DNA from: Prunella strophiata
Taxonomy: Eukaryota > Chordata > Aves > Passeriformes > Prunellidae
Length of the DNA stretch: 64,000 nucleotides
Assembly (NCBI GenBank): GCA_036583965.1
Contig: JAZBQD010000015.1
Location: forward strand, 28,308,310 to 28,372,309
Reading direction: 5' to 3'
Shown here: piece by piece, positions 24,277 to 35,518 of the stretch
How the letters are laid out: each line of letters starts with the position of its first letter
How positions within the stretch are numbered: the first letter of the stretch is position 1
Translations under genes and position numbers: made by a program
The notes under the pieces: model-generated
Databases searched by the model: none
Told to the model about the DNA's origin: nothing
The model's input: the letters and a program-made list of their open reading frames with translations, nothing else

Positions 24277-26661
24277 GTTAGTCTCATGTTAAATTCCTTA
24301 CCCATGGGTAGACAGGATGTTGGTAGGCTTATTTTGTTTTGAGAAAGGAAAGGTCACCCAAGTACCTCTGCTTGTGTATCCTTCCTTGGCATGCATTTAA
24401 CATAGGGACTTCATGTAGTCACTGTGTCTCATTCAACGTGGTCACCTCCTGCACACACATGCTGCCATCAGCACCACATATTTCCTGCCAGATGGTGAGG
24501 TGCTACAGAGCCTCCTGCTCAGAAAACACTAGAGGGATTTCCAGAAGGTGTTGCCTCTGGCCATTCAAGGGTTTTCTATCCTACTTTGACAAATCCTCTG
24601 TGTGCAGGAATGCAACAGGCAGCCTTTACATGTCATCACAAAAACTGACTATGGCCTTAATACTCCTTGTTCCCTGAAAGTGCTGTTTGTCTGACAGCAT
24701 GTCAGATACCTTAATACTGTGAAGGTTTCTCTGCACAAACATATGGAGTGAAAATGGAGAGAGAGAGCTCAAACCCGATGGCTTTTGATATAGTATTAGC
24801 ATTAGCCAAATTTATCCTCAGTTGGAGTGCAAAAGCAGGCTAAATAAAACATGACATAAAAAAAAAGGTCCCAAAACTAACCCCAAAAAAGCACCGTTGC
24901 TAGCCAGCAAGCTTCTCTGGAAGAAAAGGAAAACAAAGAGATGGCACTAGTCCAAGTTTCCTTCCCTCCCAACACAACAGGACAGATTTTACATAGCAAG
25001 AGGTAAAAGGGCTTTTTGTAAGGAGAAAAAACAGAGAATTTATTCCCTTAGTGAATTTGTTTCTGGCTCAGTCTGAGACCGTTAATTGCTTCATCACCAG
25101 TAGGAAGAAGTTTTAATGACTAAACCTGTTCAGATTTATCCTCTTGCTCCAGAGCTGCTTATTTGCTGACCCATGCAATTGTTCCCTTGTTCATGAGAAA
25201 GGGGTGAAAATGTTTGTGCATCTTGCTAAGAAGGAAAAAAGTATTTTGGAGAACACCTTTGTTATAATAAACTAGAAGTTGGAGCTGAGCGTTGCACTAA
25301 AGAGAGAGACAATTTGGGGGCGTGTGGGTCAGGAGGAGTAGGAGTGCAGAAGTGTCCTGGTTTGCCTTTTACTTCTCAGTTAACCTTCATCTTATTAGCA
25401 CCACTCTTACTGCTCAGCTGTGATGAGACAGATGGGTTTGCAGCTGCTATCTTTATTGTTTTCTAAGTTTCTTTCAAATATTTCTATTTATGTACGCACC
25501 ATAGGTCTATTACACTATCTGTTCTGGTTCACAAGGATTTGGCTTTGTATGGTAAATGTTTTATTTAGATAAACAGTAACATTCCATGCCAAACTTGGTT
25601 TTATAAATTAACTTGCTTTCCTGCAGGTTTTTTTCTTTATTCTGGCTCCAGCATGGTACTTGATCTGAGTACAAGTTAGCAGCTTTAGAAGCTGAAACAA
25701 AAATGTTCAGGTTATTTCTTCTTCAGGGCTGCAAAAGTCAGAAGGAGTAAATCGGGAAATAGAGTGATTGGTAACCTTACTATTTGCTTAAAAGTTTCCT
25801 CTGAGGTAGTTATTCCTCACCAAACCATTTATGCTCCATTATTTCCTTAAATAAAACATTAAACCTGACTAGGTAATTTTTGGAAATGAAATGGAAGAAA
25901 TGCAAGCATATTCTTTGTTTCTGCTGAGTGAGCTTTCACTTGATTATGTTAAAAGTGCGTGGGTTTTTGCAAACTCCTACCAGTGACAATAAATCCAAAA
26001 CCACAGTGGAGATAGGAGACTGATTTTACCATCAGACTGGGGATGGATGTTAAACCATTCTGTGTTCATAAAGATGCATATGGTGTTTATGATGTCAAAC
26101 AGGAATTCCTAGGATGTCAGTTATAAAAATGGCCTTCATCTTGTTGACATAGTTGATGGTTGGTTGTGTGGTTTTGAGCTGATAATAGTATTTAGTATTA
26201 TATTATAGAAGTGAGAAAAGTATGAATCAGAATTGCTAGATAGCTTATATTTAATTTGAGAAAAGAAAAAGAGTTCTGTATCTGTTTGTCTGATAGTTGT
26301 ACTATCAAATAAAAAATAGGCAATTTATGTGCAATTTATTCCAAACAGAAGTTTTTCATACAACCAGTATGATCAGGTACTTCAAATCTCAAAGCCCTAA
26401 GCATTCATACTTTAAAATAGGACATGTTAGACTGCTGGGAACTATGAGAATATGCTACCACAATTAATTTGTATTTTAAAAAGCCCATCCACTGAGATTC
26501 TTTTTAAGTTCTGTTCTAATCATCATCTTTTTAGCAAATGCTGAAACCATCTACTGGCATGCAGTTCCAAAGGGTCCAAATTGAAGAAAGCACCAAGTCA
26601 GCTTTTGTTCAAGGCACAGTGAAATGTACTTAACCCTAAGGATGTGTTTGTTCCCCCTCCT

Positions 26662-26681
26662 TTTTTTTTTTTTTTTTTTTG
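26662..26681. repeat. Poly-T tract at edge of AT-rich block
   Basis: About 20 T residues are followed by 26690-26860, which is dominated by TTAATAATTAATTTAATATT-type sequence. It marks the most AT-rich segment of the gene. Confidence 0.85.
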
Positions 26682-27608
26682 AGTGGTATATTAATAATTA
26701 ATTTAATATTATATGTAACTGAAATTATAGAATAATAATACACTATTTTGATGCTCTTCCTCATATTAATAATGTGTTCTGTAATAATAGAAAAAAATTA
26801 TTTTAAAGAATTATTAGCTATTTAGAATTCTTTTTTTATTTAAACTGTACAAAATCAGTTTCATTTTGGGGTAAAATTAACTTTTAAATATCTCTAGAGT
26901 TTGTAACATCTGTGTTGTTTTAAGACGACTTTTCTCCAGAGTCTTCAAAATGTTGAAGATTGGCCTTGTAATAGCCTTGTTGGCTGTGCTCTAAATCAAT
27001 GATAACTCTGTGGGGATCAATGTAGTTATATTAAAGAATATAAAAAGAATATTTAAATGAGATTATACCTCTATTTTTAAAATATTGAACATAGACAGAT
27101 AACTTCTCATTCTCTTGTCTGAGTGAGGTCCACAGCAGCTTCTGAGTGAAATAAAAGGAGATTGTGCCAGCTCATGGCAAATATGGACATAACAGAAGCT
27201 ATGTTTTTCTGGCACAATATTTTTTTGTGCTGCAAATATCATGAACAGAAACATTCATAAGAGCTTGCTTTGGAAAAACCTTAATTTAGGAAGGTGCCTT
27301 GAATTAAGTAAGAAGTCCTCATCAAGACTTTTTTGAAAGAAGTGTAGAAAGTTTTTATATCATCAACCTCCATTAGTGGAGGATCTGAAACTTAAAAATG
27401 GAAAAGTGTTGCCAATGAACAGAGAGAGGTAAAGTTTTGTCACAAGCTGCTCCTGCAACTTTTCACTGTATTCTCTTGAGTTCGGTAGGGTGACACATTT
27501 GACAAGAGTCTATTAGATCATTATGAATTTGGAATCCAAGGCTCTGAGTCTACACAGTGTTTTGTAACTGTTTATCTGGTTTGGGTAGTTTGGGTTTTTT
27601 TCTACCTT

Positions 27609-27808
27609 CATAGAATTACAGAGTCACAGAAATTTTGAGCCCTCAACCCAGCACTGCCAAGTCCAGCACTAAACCAGTGTCCCCAGGCAAGCACATCTAC
27701 AAGTCCTTTAAATACCTCCAGGGTTGGTGACTCAGCCATTTCCCTGGGCAAGGTGTTCCAATGCTTGACAGCTGTTTCAGGGAAGAAATTTTTCCCAATA
27801 TCCATACA
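27609..27808 (-). mobile_element. CR1 LINE fragment, antisense, abutting a 3' splice site
   Basis: The + strand reads CATAGAATTACAGAGTCACA, later CCAAGTCCAGCACTAAACCA, then GGTGTTCCAATGCTTGACAG and GGAAGAAATTTTTCCCAATA TCCA. This is the reverse complement of the last roughly 200 bases of CR1. Its recognisable end lies only about 30 bases before the first base of the zinc-finger exon at 27838. Confidence 0.9.
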
Positions 27809-27837
27809 ACTAATGTTGCTTTACTCATAATTTTCAG

Positions 27838-27938
27838 AACTCCATGAAGGTGATGTTCAAATGCCTGTGGAAGAACTGTGGGAAGGTACTGAGCACAGCT
27901 GCAGGGATTCAGAAACACATACGGACCATTCACCTTGG
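27838..27938 (+). CDS. ZNF704: ZNF704 coding exon: single C2H2 zinc finger
   Basis: The exon is 101 bases, acceptor ATTTTCAG, donor GTAAGA. It starts on a full codon (Asn) and ends with two bases of a Gly codon (phase 2). It encodes [18 protein letters not shown] then [16 protein letters not shown]. The C2H2 finger has spacing C-X4-C-X12-H-X4-H, with Cys codons at 27862 and 27877 and His codons at 27916 and 27931. The whole finger sits in this exon. In this family the single finger works with the C-terminal C-clamp; ZNF395 and SLC2A4RG have been described as GC-rich DNA binders, and the exact ZNF704 site is not shown by this sequence. Confidence 0.97.
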
Positions 27939-30273
27939 GTAAGAGAGCAGTCTTTTTGGGAGTCTAAAGGATTTGGTATAGAAGAGGAGCAGTTGCTCCT
28001 GGCTGGAGAGATGAACTGGATTGTCCTTGGCTTCTCTGTCTCATATCCCTATGTTTCTGAGGAAATTGCAGAATACTGCATCAAGGTGAATGAGCACTTA
28101 TTCCAACAGTGAGGCACTTTCTTTCCTGAAATTCTGTCAGCTTTGCTAGAAGGTCATGTAGAGCTCAAGGTTACATTGCACTTCCCTGTCAGCTGCACAG
28201 CTCAGTGCCATTACATCATATGTGCTGTGTGCACATCATGTCTGGGATGACACTCTGTGGTAGACAGGTTCAGGGTCTTGCATGAATACTTTCCAGCTTT
28301 GTTTCACATCAGGTCAGGTGCTTGTGCCAGTTCTGAGTTAAATTAATGCCAAAAAAATATTAATGCCAAAAACCCCACCAAAACCACAAACCACATAAGA
28401 AACCTAACAATAAAAGGAAACTGAGCTGCATGTTCTCATGGTTTAAAGTACCACAAAGCTGTTCACTCACTATCCCCTTCTTTCCCTGGAAGAATCAAAG
28501 GAATAAAGAGTAAACCTCATGGGTTGAGACAAGAACAGTTTAATGGCTTAAACAAAATAAAACACTGATGACAATAATAACAGTAATACTAGTGACTCTA
28601 ATACTTTTAAGGAAAGGGGAGAGAGAGAGGAAACAAAACTGAAGAGAGTGATGCACATTACAGTTTCTCACCACCTGCTGACCAATGCCCAGCCTGTCCC
28701 CAGGCAGTGATCAGCACCTCCCAGCTAGCTCCCTCCAGTGTATTTACTGAACATGACATCCTATAGTATAGAATATCCCTTTGTCCTTGCTGTGCTTCCT
28801 CCCAGCTTCTGGTGCCCCTGCTCACTGGCAGAGCATGGGAAACAGAAAAGTTCTTGATTTAGAGTAAGCACTGCTCAGCATCAACTAAAACATCAGTGTG
28901 TTATCAACACTCTTCTCATCCTAAATCCAAAAGACATCTCTGGGCCAGCTACTTGGAAGAAAATTAACTCCAACCCAGACAAAACCAGGACACACATATA
29001 TGTTACTTGGACTAGAAGCAAAAGCAAATTGATCTTTTAGGAGACAAGTTTGTTTCAGAGCTTTAGTTTGCAACTGAACTCTCCCATGTAATTCACTGAT
29101 GTACCTGTCTTATTTATAATTACAGTTGGGACTGACAATCTTCATCTGTTAGGTGAAAATACATCTCTGTTCTGTAGGTTTGTGTTACCCTCAGCTTAAA
29201 AATTAAAGCCACCACAAGAAAGATCTGGAGCTCAGTATGGTCTTGAAGGAGGTCAGCAATTACCATTGGGCTTAAGAGTAAGGCTGTGGGAAACAGAGAA
29301 AATCTCTCTCAAAATGCAGTTAGGAATGTTGATTTGTGCTTTATATTCATGGGGACATCCTCTTTGTGGTGTGGGAGAGGCAGAAATAAACACCAAAACC
29401 TTTCTGGAATTTGCTGGAGTTAGAAACTTTTCTGGAAAGAGTAGTTTTGGTGAATGACTGGCTGCATTCTGATGGATGATACTTCTGGTAGAGCCTTTCA
29501 AACCTGCTGGACCCATGTTCTCTCAACAAGTTCTGGTTTGGACTTCAAGATAGTGTGTAGTCTGCTGGGAGCTACTGCTTTGACTGGGTTGCTTCACTGT
29601 TAGCACTTGTGCTCAGATGCACATCAGATGAAACTTTAAGGCAGTTAAAACTCCTACATGCCCTCCTTCAATAAGTCTGCCTCTGGAGAGCACAACCAGA
29701 AAGTCCTGGCCATGGCAAGCCAGCCCATATGAGTGCTTTCTCTGTGTCAGAGTGAGCTGCATGGGGAGACTGTTTTCTAGCAAATTCTTCTGTTATGTTA
29801 CAGAAAGTTACAGTGAGTGGCAACCATAAGTATATTTGGTATAATTAAGTAACTTCTGATAAGATTGCACATTGCTTGCTGTAACATGAGTGAAGTATAT
29901 CTTGCCTGTGTCTGTTATCTTTGCTGTAACTTTCAAAGACAGAGTGTGTTGAGATTCTTGTTAACTTTACAATAGTTACAAATGAGAAGCTGATACTTGA
30001 TCTGAAGGAGTCAAACATCTACTCCAAGGTGAAAGAATTGGTCGAGAATAACAGAAAGAAGGGAAAAAGTAATTCCTACTTCTTTTACCTTCAGATTAGA
30101 TGATTTTCCTCTTTCCCTTACCTGTAGTCAGAATGCAGATAAAGTAGGAAGGGTTGAAACTGCAAATATTAATTTATTGACAATATGAATATATTCACTT
30201 ATACATCTAGAACTTAAATTTTTTCTCAGGATTCTTGCTTTTAATCAATTCTTACTTCTTCCTCTTGATACAG
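27939..30273 (+). other. ZNF704: ZNF704 intron with antisense ERVL-like LTR
   Basis: Phase 2 intron. Its centre is an LTR at about 28431-28992. Flanking sequence is ordinary and includes an A/C-rich stretch (28340-28420) of simple composition. No exon was recognised here. Confidence 0.85.
28431..28992 (-). mobile_element. ERVL-like solo LTR, antisense to ZNF704
   Basis: Read on the minus strand the element begins TGTCCTGGTTTTGTCTGGGT, contains the conserved AGTTAATTTTCTTCC and GATTTAGGATGAGAA blocks, and ends near AACTGTTCTTGTCTCAACCC and TTTAAACCATGAGAACA. These are hallmarks I associate with a widespread avian ERVL LTR family. On the + strand it ends AAAACCAGGACA at 28992; the left end is put at TGTTCTCATGG (28431) by homology. 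I could not find a target duplication, so the left boundary is approximate. No internal viral genes are present. Confidence 0.8.
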
Positions 30274-30536
30274 ACGTGTAGGAGAGTCTGACTACAGTGA
30301 TGGAGAGGAGGATTTTTACTACTACAGAAATCAGGCTCAACACGGACTCAGTAGCTGATGGCTTAAGCAGTCTTTCCCCAGTGTCTCCATCTTTAGCATC
30401 TCCTCCTTCCTGTCCCACCCAAGACACAATCCGTCCTGAAACTTCCTGTGCCAAAACCGAGACTAAAGTGATGACACCTCTGAGCCGCTCAGCTCCTACC
30501 AACCTCTACCTCGTACACACGGACCATGCTTACCAG
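30274..30536 (+). CDS. ZNF704: ZNF704 coding exon with a one-base frame break
   Basis: The exon is 263 bases, acceptor TTGATACAG, donor GTAACA. It enters at the last base of a Gly codon and encodes [16 protein letters not shown] up to 30322. From 30324 the conserved frame continues one base further on, [16 protein letters not shown] and onward through [18 protein letters not shown] to HTDHAYQ, ending on a full codon. The paralogue ZNF395 has an uninterrupted DFYYTEV at this place, so the sequence here carries one extra base within TACTACTAC. Read without correction, the upstream frame hits TGA at 30356-30358. Without the extra base the exon is 262 bases and keeps frame with both neighbours. 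Because every other exon is intact, a sequencing or assembly error is the simplest explanation; a true allele is possible. Confidence 0.9.
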
Positions 30537-33500
30537 GTAACACCAGTGCTGTGAGCTCCAGTGGTTACACTAATGTCACTGATGTGCAAAGAAATGTCAC
30601 ATCACAGAGGCATTTTTTTTATTTAAACTGAGATGTATTCTGAGCTCATTGTTGGTTTGTTTACATGCCTGCCACAGCCGGTGGATTTTGGGGTGCTGTT
30701 TATCCAGCCACACATAGGTGCATACTTCAGGTTGAGAAGAGTTGATCTGTGTATCCCACTGCTTACATCAGCTCAATTTTCACTGACCATAAGGAGAACC
30801 CCAGGTGATGTGCTCAGATGGGATGTCTGCACTGTAAAAATTCCCATCCACTCAGCTCAATCCCTCCCAGAGTCTTCATTTCAGCTTTGTTTTTATTGAA
30901 CAGGTACAAACTCTGCTTGAAGTGTCAACAGGTACCCAAAGGATGCCAGGAACAATTCATTTCCTCTTTTTGTATGCTGTGAGATGTCAGTTTGCAGTTG
31001 TGAAGTAGAGCAGGAAGAATGAAAAAGAACATATGGTATCTTCCTATTTTTGGATGTGATGCTTTTCAAATGGCAAAAACTGCTGTCCTAAAACGTTCCA
31101 GCTAAGTTTTAACAGAAAGCATTAATTATAAAACTGCACTAAAACTTGACATGTTTTAGGTCTGGATACCGTAAGATAAAAGAGGAATAGAGGCTTTGAA
31201 GTAGTGTGGTCCATGACCTGAGTATGCACTGGAGAACTGAACACTGTTAAATTTATCAGAGTCAATAACTATCATATATGGCGTTGTGCAGATAAAACTT
31301 TTGTGGTGTGTTTGGAGCACACCTACTTAAAGGTCAGAGGGAGCTATAGAGAATAGCTTGTTTTACACTTTTGTGCTTATTGAAAAGCATGAGTGGAAGC
31401 TTGGTATCACAGGTGGAAGCTGCATCAGGTAGCATGCCAACCTGGGAACTGATGAAACCAGCTAAGAGAAAGACTTCTCAGTGTAGCTTAAGCCCTGCCT
31501 CAGAGAGTGAGGCAGCAAGTCTAGGCTGATGACAAGTTTTGCTTCACTGGGTATTTGCAGTCATGACAGTCTGCCCTGCTGTTCAGAGACCCACTCAACC
31601 CTTTTTTACAAGCAGCCTCTGAGTAAAGCACTTGGCTAAGGAAATCCTAATTCAAGTGTTTAAAGTCCTTTAATTGTATTTGAATTGATGTATTCCATGA
31701 CACAAGACTATGAGTGCCTGAGCCCCTTGGGCTTTTCAGGTTACTCTGGCTTCAATGCTTAATTTCATCAGTGAGGAGTGACACAGACCACACTGTTCAC
31801 AGCTTGCTAATTGGAAGCAGGAGGCAGGGTCCCTGCTCAAGCATTCAGGCTGTCCTGGCAAAGGAAGCAGCTTCTGTAGAGGTCAGTGGCATCCTCTGCC
31901 AAGATCCCTTCCACCCTGAAAGAAGGGCCAGGAGGCAGGGTGGAGATTCAGATCTCACCAGCCAGACGGAGAAAGTGGAGATTACTTCATTGGGAGCAGC
32001 TCAAGGAACTTGCATAAGGGAGGCTGAATATTGTTCATCACAGAATTTCTGTTAAAAAAAAAGGGGGGAAAAAATACAGAACCCAAAGTTCAGTCACAAG
32101 AATCCTAAAGAGATCTGTTAATTGCCATTTTCCTCTATGACTGGAAAACATCAAATAGACTACTTGTAGTGAGAAAGCTATGAGGAAACTGAAGAAAGTC
32201 CTGATGCTCATTCCTTGACCCCATCCTATGGGTGAAAAATGATTTAGAGGAATAATTGAAGAAATTCTGGAAAGTACAGCAGTTGAGGCAAACTGCACCA
32301 GGGGAGCCCTAGAGAAAGATGATGCTAGAACAATATAGGAAGCACAACAACAAATCCCTCTGGATTCAAGGAGAGCATTTGATCTTAAAACATATAGGCA
32401 GTATTTGTTAAGCAAGAGATTAAATTTAGTGTAGGAGAAGGAGCCGGAAAGTCACAGAGAAAAGCAGTGAGTTATTTTGAAAGGGCCTTTGAATGTCATT
32501 AGTGGAGTTAAATGAAAAGCTGTTCTTGGCCCTGATCTCACTTTCATTAAATCATTCTGGTAATACACAAATACTATAATAAACTTCACTGATAACAAAT
32601 TTGGGAGACATCAGCAGTAAGGGAGTTATAGATCAGGTTTACGTGACTGGGTGATCTTAAGAATAATAGGTTTTGGATACAGTTTAATGTCAGAACATGC
32701 CAAGTCCTGCATCTAAGGAACTAATGAGATTTTTCTGCTATAAACTAAGGTAGTTAGAAAATTATGTAAGAAGGAAACCTGTGTTCATTAATCAAGCACA
32801 GAATGACCCTGAGCCAACAACAACAGAGCTGTGAAGGGGGAAAAAAATAGTTGTCAGCTCTCTTGGATAAGAGAGACATAAGAGATACCTAAGAGAGACA
32901 GGGGTTTTTAATGCCATTATATAAGGCCCCCATATAACTTCAGCTGAAATCCTGAGTTAGAGTTCTGGTCAGCCAAATTTGATGTGATGTGCTCCAACCA
33001 GAAGAAGTAGAAAGAGGGCACAGAGGATATGGATGGCCTCTCCAGCCCTGGGACTGATACTTCGGTCAAAGCAAGGGACAAAAAGAGGATGGAATTGCTG
33101 CCTGGGAAAAAAGTGAAAGGACAATGAGAGGGGAAGAGGATGAGCACGGGCTATTTCAGATATAAAGGTAATGTTGGCACAAATAGATACAAATTATTCA
33201 TTAATATATCTTGATTGGCAATTAGATGGAGGTCTCTAAGCAAATTAAAGTTGGGGTATAGAAATTCTTCAGTTGGTTGTAATGTTGTAGTTGCTTACCT
33301 TATGGAAGTGGTGGCCGAAAATGTTAGCCTGAAAGAGTGGACTGTGCTTGATGAGCAAAGATGCACATCTGGGAAACAAGTGAACAAGGTGATTGGCTAT
33401 CTAAGTCTGATTGTGTCTGAGGTAGATATTCAGGCACTGAGAAAAAGGAATTGAGCACTATGGTATTTTAAACAACTGCCAATTGTGCCAGTTTTACACT

Positions 33501-35151
33501 TCATGTTTCTTTACAAAACTATTGCCTGTACCTGTTACATTTAACTACAGAGGAGCTACAGGTGGGCTTTTTCAGCACCTAGGATTTCCCTTCCAGGTCT
33601 TTCTTAAATACCTGAGGAAGTTGCTGTGCTGACCCTGGGTTTGAGCTGCCATCCTTGTGGGATGCTGAGCAGAGGCAGTGCTGCCCCACTGCTCATCCAG
33701 CTCTCTCCAGTTCTTTCTGTCTGGAGCTCTGTGGTCATTCACTCCTTTGCATTTGAACAGGGTTATGATGAAGAACTAGTGGTACCATCTGAAGTTGCCA
33801 AATTGTTCTTGACACCTTTCAGAGAGGTTTTTATATTTTATGGAGCTCAGTGGATGTTTGCTCTGCATGTCTGTGTGGATTTTCTTGGAGCTGTCAGCAG
33901 CTTGGCAGCCCACAGAGCATTGCTGTCATACACAGAGACATCTGGTGGTCTCACCTTCCTTTTCCTGGAAAGGCTGTAGGGGATTGCTTCAGCCCTTGTT
34001 TACTTGTAAGATTATCTTTAATGGGGACTATCAGGTTGTAGTTTGTCATCATTCCTCTCTGCCTGGTGGCGCAAGGAAGCACTCTCTTCCTGAACCAGTG
34101 AGACAATTTCAGCAGCCCCAAACACAAATACTGCTTAAATGAGTGTATTGTGTTATTGTCACATACCATCAACTGAAAGGCAGAAGTGAAAACTAATTTT
34201 AGCAAATTCTTTGTAAGTTTAAACCAAGGAGGGTTGTTTTTTTTTTTTTGTGGTGACAGCTTGAAATTCAAGGGTCAAAGTGAGCCTTTGTTCGTGCTGT
34301 CTGCTCACGCTCCTGCTAGGCAGGGTAGCTACGCAGCTATGAATTTCATGATTCTGAAAATTAAATGGGGTTAAAGAAGAGGCAGGGAAGAATTCATGGA
34401 AATTTATAACCTGGTGAGAAAAGCAAAGGAAAGGCACAAGATGAAAAATGCTCAACAGTCTAAGCTCAGTTATTGCCCAAGTACCCCAGGGCAGCACTGG
34501 GTATTACAGCCCAGATGGGAAGAACATAGGAGCTCAATGAGCCCAAATACTTGCTTCAGTTCAGTATTTCAAGAGCTGTTTTTTGAATCCAAAGGATGAT
34601 TTACAGCTCCTTGTTCTTAATAGGAAAAACTGTTTTAATTGGGATGACTCTAAACATTTTTCTGATGAATGAGAAATGGCCAACACTTACTGTTAATCAC
34701 TTCCATCCAAGAAGCCTTGCTATCCACACTAAAGTTGTGTAAAACAACTGCCATGAGTTTAAGTATGGCCTTGTTTATCACTGTGGACCAGGTGATCATC
34801 TGTGAAGTAGTTTTTGCTTCTTGCTGGCATTATTTTAAAAGTTACTTGTATGTGACGTTTGATTTTGTCTGTTTTTTTAACAGATCTAGCTTTTAAAAGT
34901 TTTCTATGGATTCTTTTGAAAGCAATCATGTTATTCTAAACAAGGTTTAGGAACAGTGGTATATATATAGCTCTGTCCCTTCCTTACTAGCTTATCCATG
35001 ATTATCCTTCTCACAAGGGTAAAATGCTTGTCACCATGGAGTTTTTTTGTGCCTTGGAAAATCTCTCACAGATTTACCATTTCAAGGAATGAAAGATCCT
35101 TTGGAAGAGGAATGGTTCTTCCTGCTGGAATAATACTTTCTTTTCATACAG
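30537..35151 (+). other. ZNF704: ZNF704 intron with a probable ancient CR1
   Basis: Phase 0 intron of about 4.6 kb. 32600-33160 resembles an old diverged CR1/L3-type LINE. 30560-30900, 31700-32050 and 33590-34140 have medium GC with open frames that I do not recognise and that lack supporting splice signals. A T-run lies at 34238-34249. Confidence 0.8.
32600..33160 (+). mobile_element. Probable ancient CR1/L3-like LINE remnant
   Basis: Several blocks in the right order recall the region before the 3' end of old CR1-type elements: CCAAGTCCTGCATCTAAGGA, then GCCATTATATAAGGCCCC, then GAGTTCTGGTCAGCCAAAT, followed by an AGAAAGAGGGCACAGAGGAT-like block. Divergence is high and the ends are uncertain. 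The call rests on pattern memory, not alignment. Confidence 0.45.
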
Positions 35152-35256
35152 GCCACTCCTCCGGTGAACATTCCAGGGTCAGCAAAATTCACTCCCAATG
35201 GCAGTAGCTTTAGCATCTCTTGGCAGTCGCCTCCAGTTACCTTCACCGGCATTCCA
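35152..35256 (+). CDS. ZNF704: ZNF704 coding exon: Ser/Pro-rich linker
   Basis: The exon is exactly 105 bases (35 codons), acceptor TTTCATACAG, donor GTAAGT, phase 0 at both ends, so skipping it would keep the frame. It encodes [19 protein letters not shown] then [16 protein letters not shown]. The preceding exon ends HAYQ, and ZNF395 likewise reads ADHAYQALPSFQIP here, which confirms the junction. No known fold is visible; it is a linker between the zinc finger and the C-clamp. Confidence 0.95.
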
Positions 35257-35491
35257 GTAAGTGCACCTCAAAAAAGGAAAGAAGGGGAGAAAAAAGGTTT
35301 TTTAGATCTTTTTTCTTTGTTTCACAGTGTGTAATTATGGAAGTAAATGTGATATAGCAGATAGCAGAAGGAAACAAGTGAAACATGTGCCTGAGTTTGC
35401 CAGCATGGCTGTTTTAAACCCCTTTGTAACTGTCTTTATCAGTGCAGTTAAGTTATTTTTGCATCAGTGTCTACAAGCAGACAATTGAATC

Positions 35492-35518
35492 TATAGTATC
35501 TATAGTATCTAAAGTATA
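35492..35518. repeat. Short 9-11-bp tandem repeat
   Basis: Three near copies of CTATAGTAT or CTAAAGTAT lie in tandem in AT-rich intron sequence. Confidence 0.6.

Larger units (their letters stand above)
24277..27837 (+). other. ZNF704: ZNF704 intron, AT-rich, CR1 copy at its 3' end
   Basis: Phase 0 intron. The 25040-26140 portion is non-repetitive and has the texture of conserved non-coding sequence. 26640-27060 is very AT-rich with a long T-run at 26662-26681. An antisense CR1 fragment (27609-27808) reaches almost to the acceptor. No additional exon was recognised. Confidence 0.85.

Noticed and set aside
27861..28112. Open frame overlapping the zinc-finger exon
   Set aside because: It is in a different phase from the conserved C2H2 finger and continues into the intron; treated as a shadow frame.
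30297..30554. Open frame starting GTG at 30297 as an independent gene
   Set aside because: It is the downstream half of the ZNF704 exon read in the conserved frame, plus a few intronic codons after the donor at 30537.
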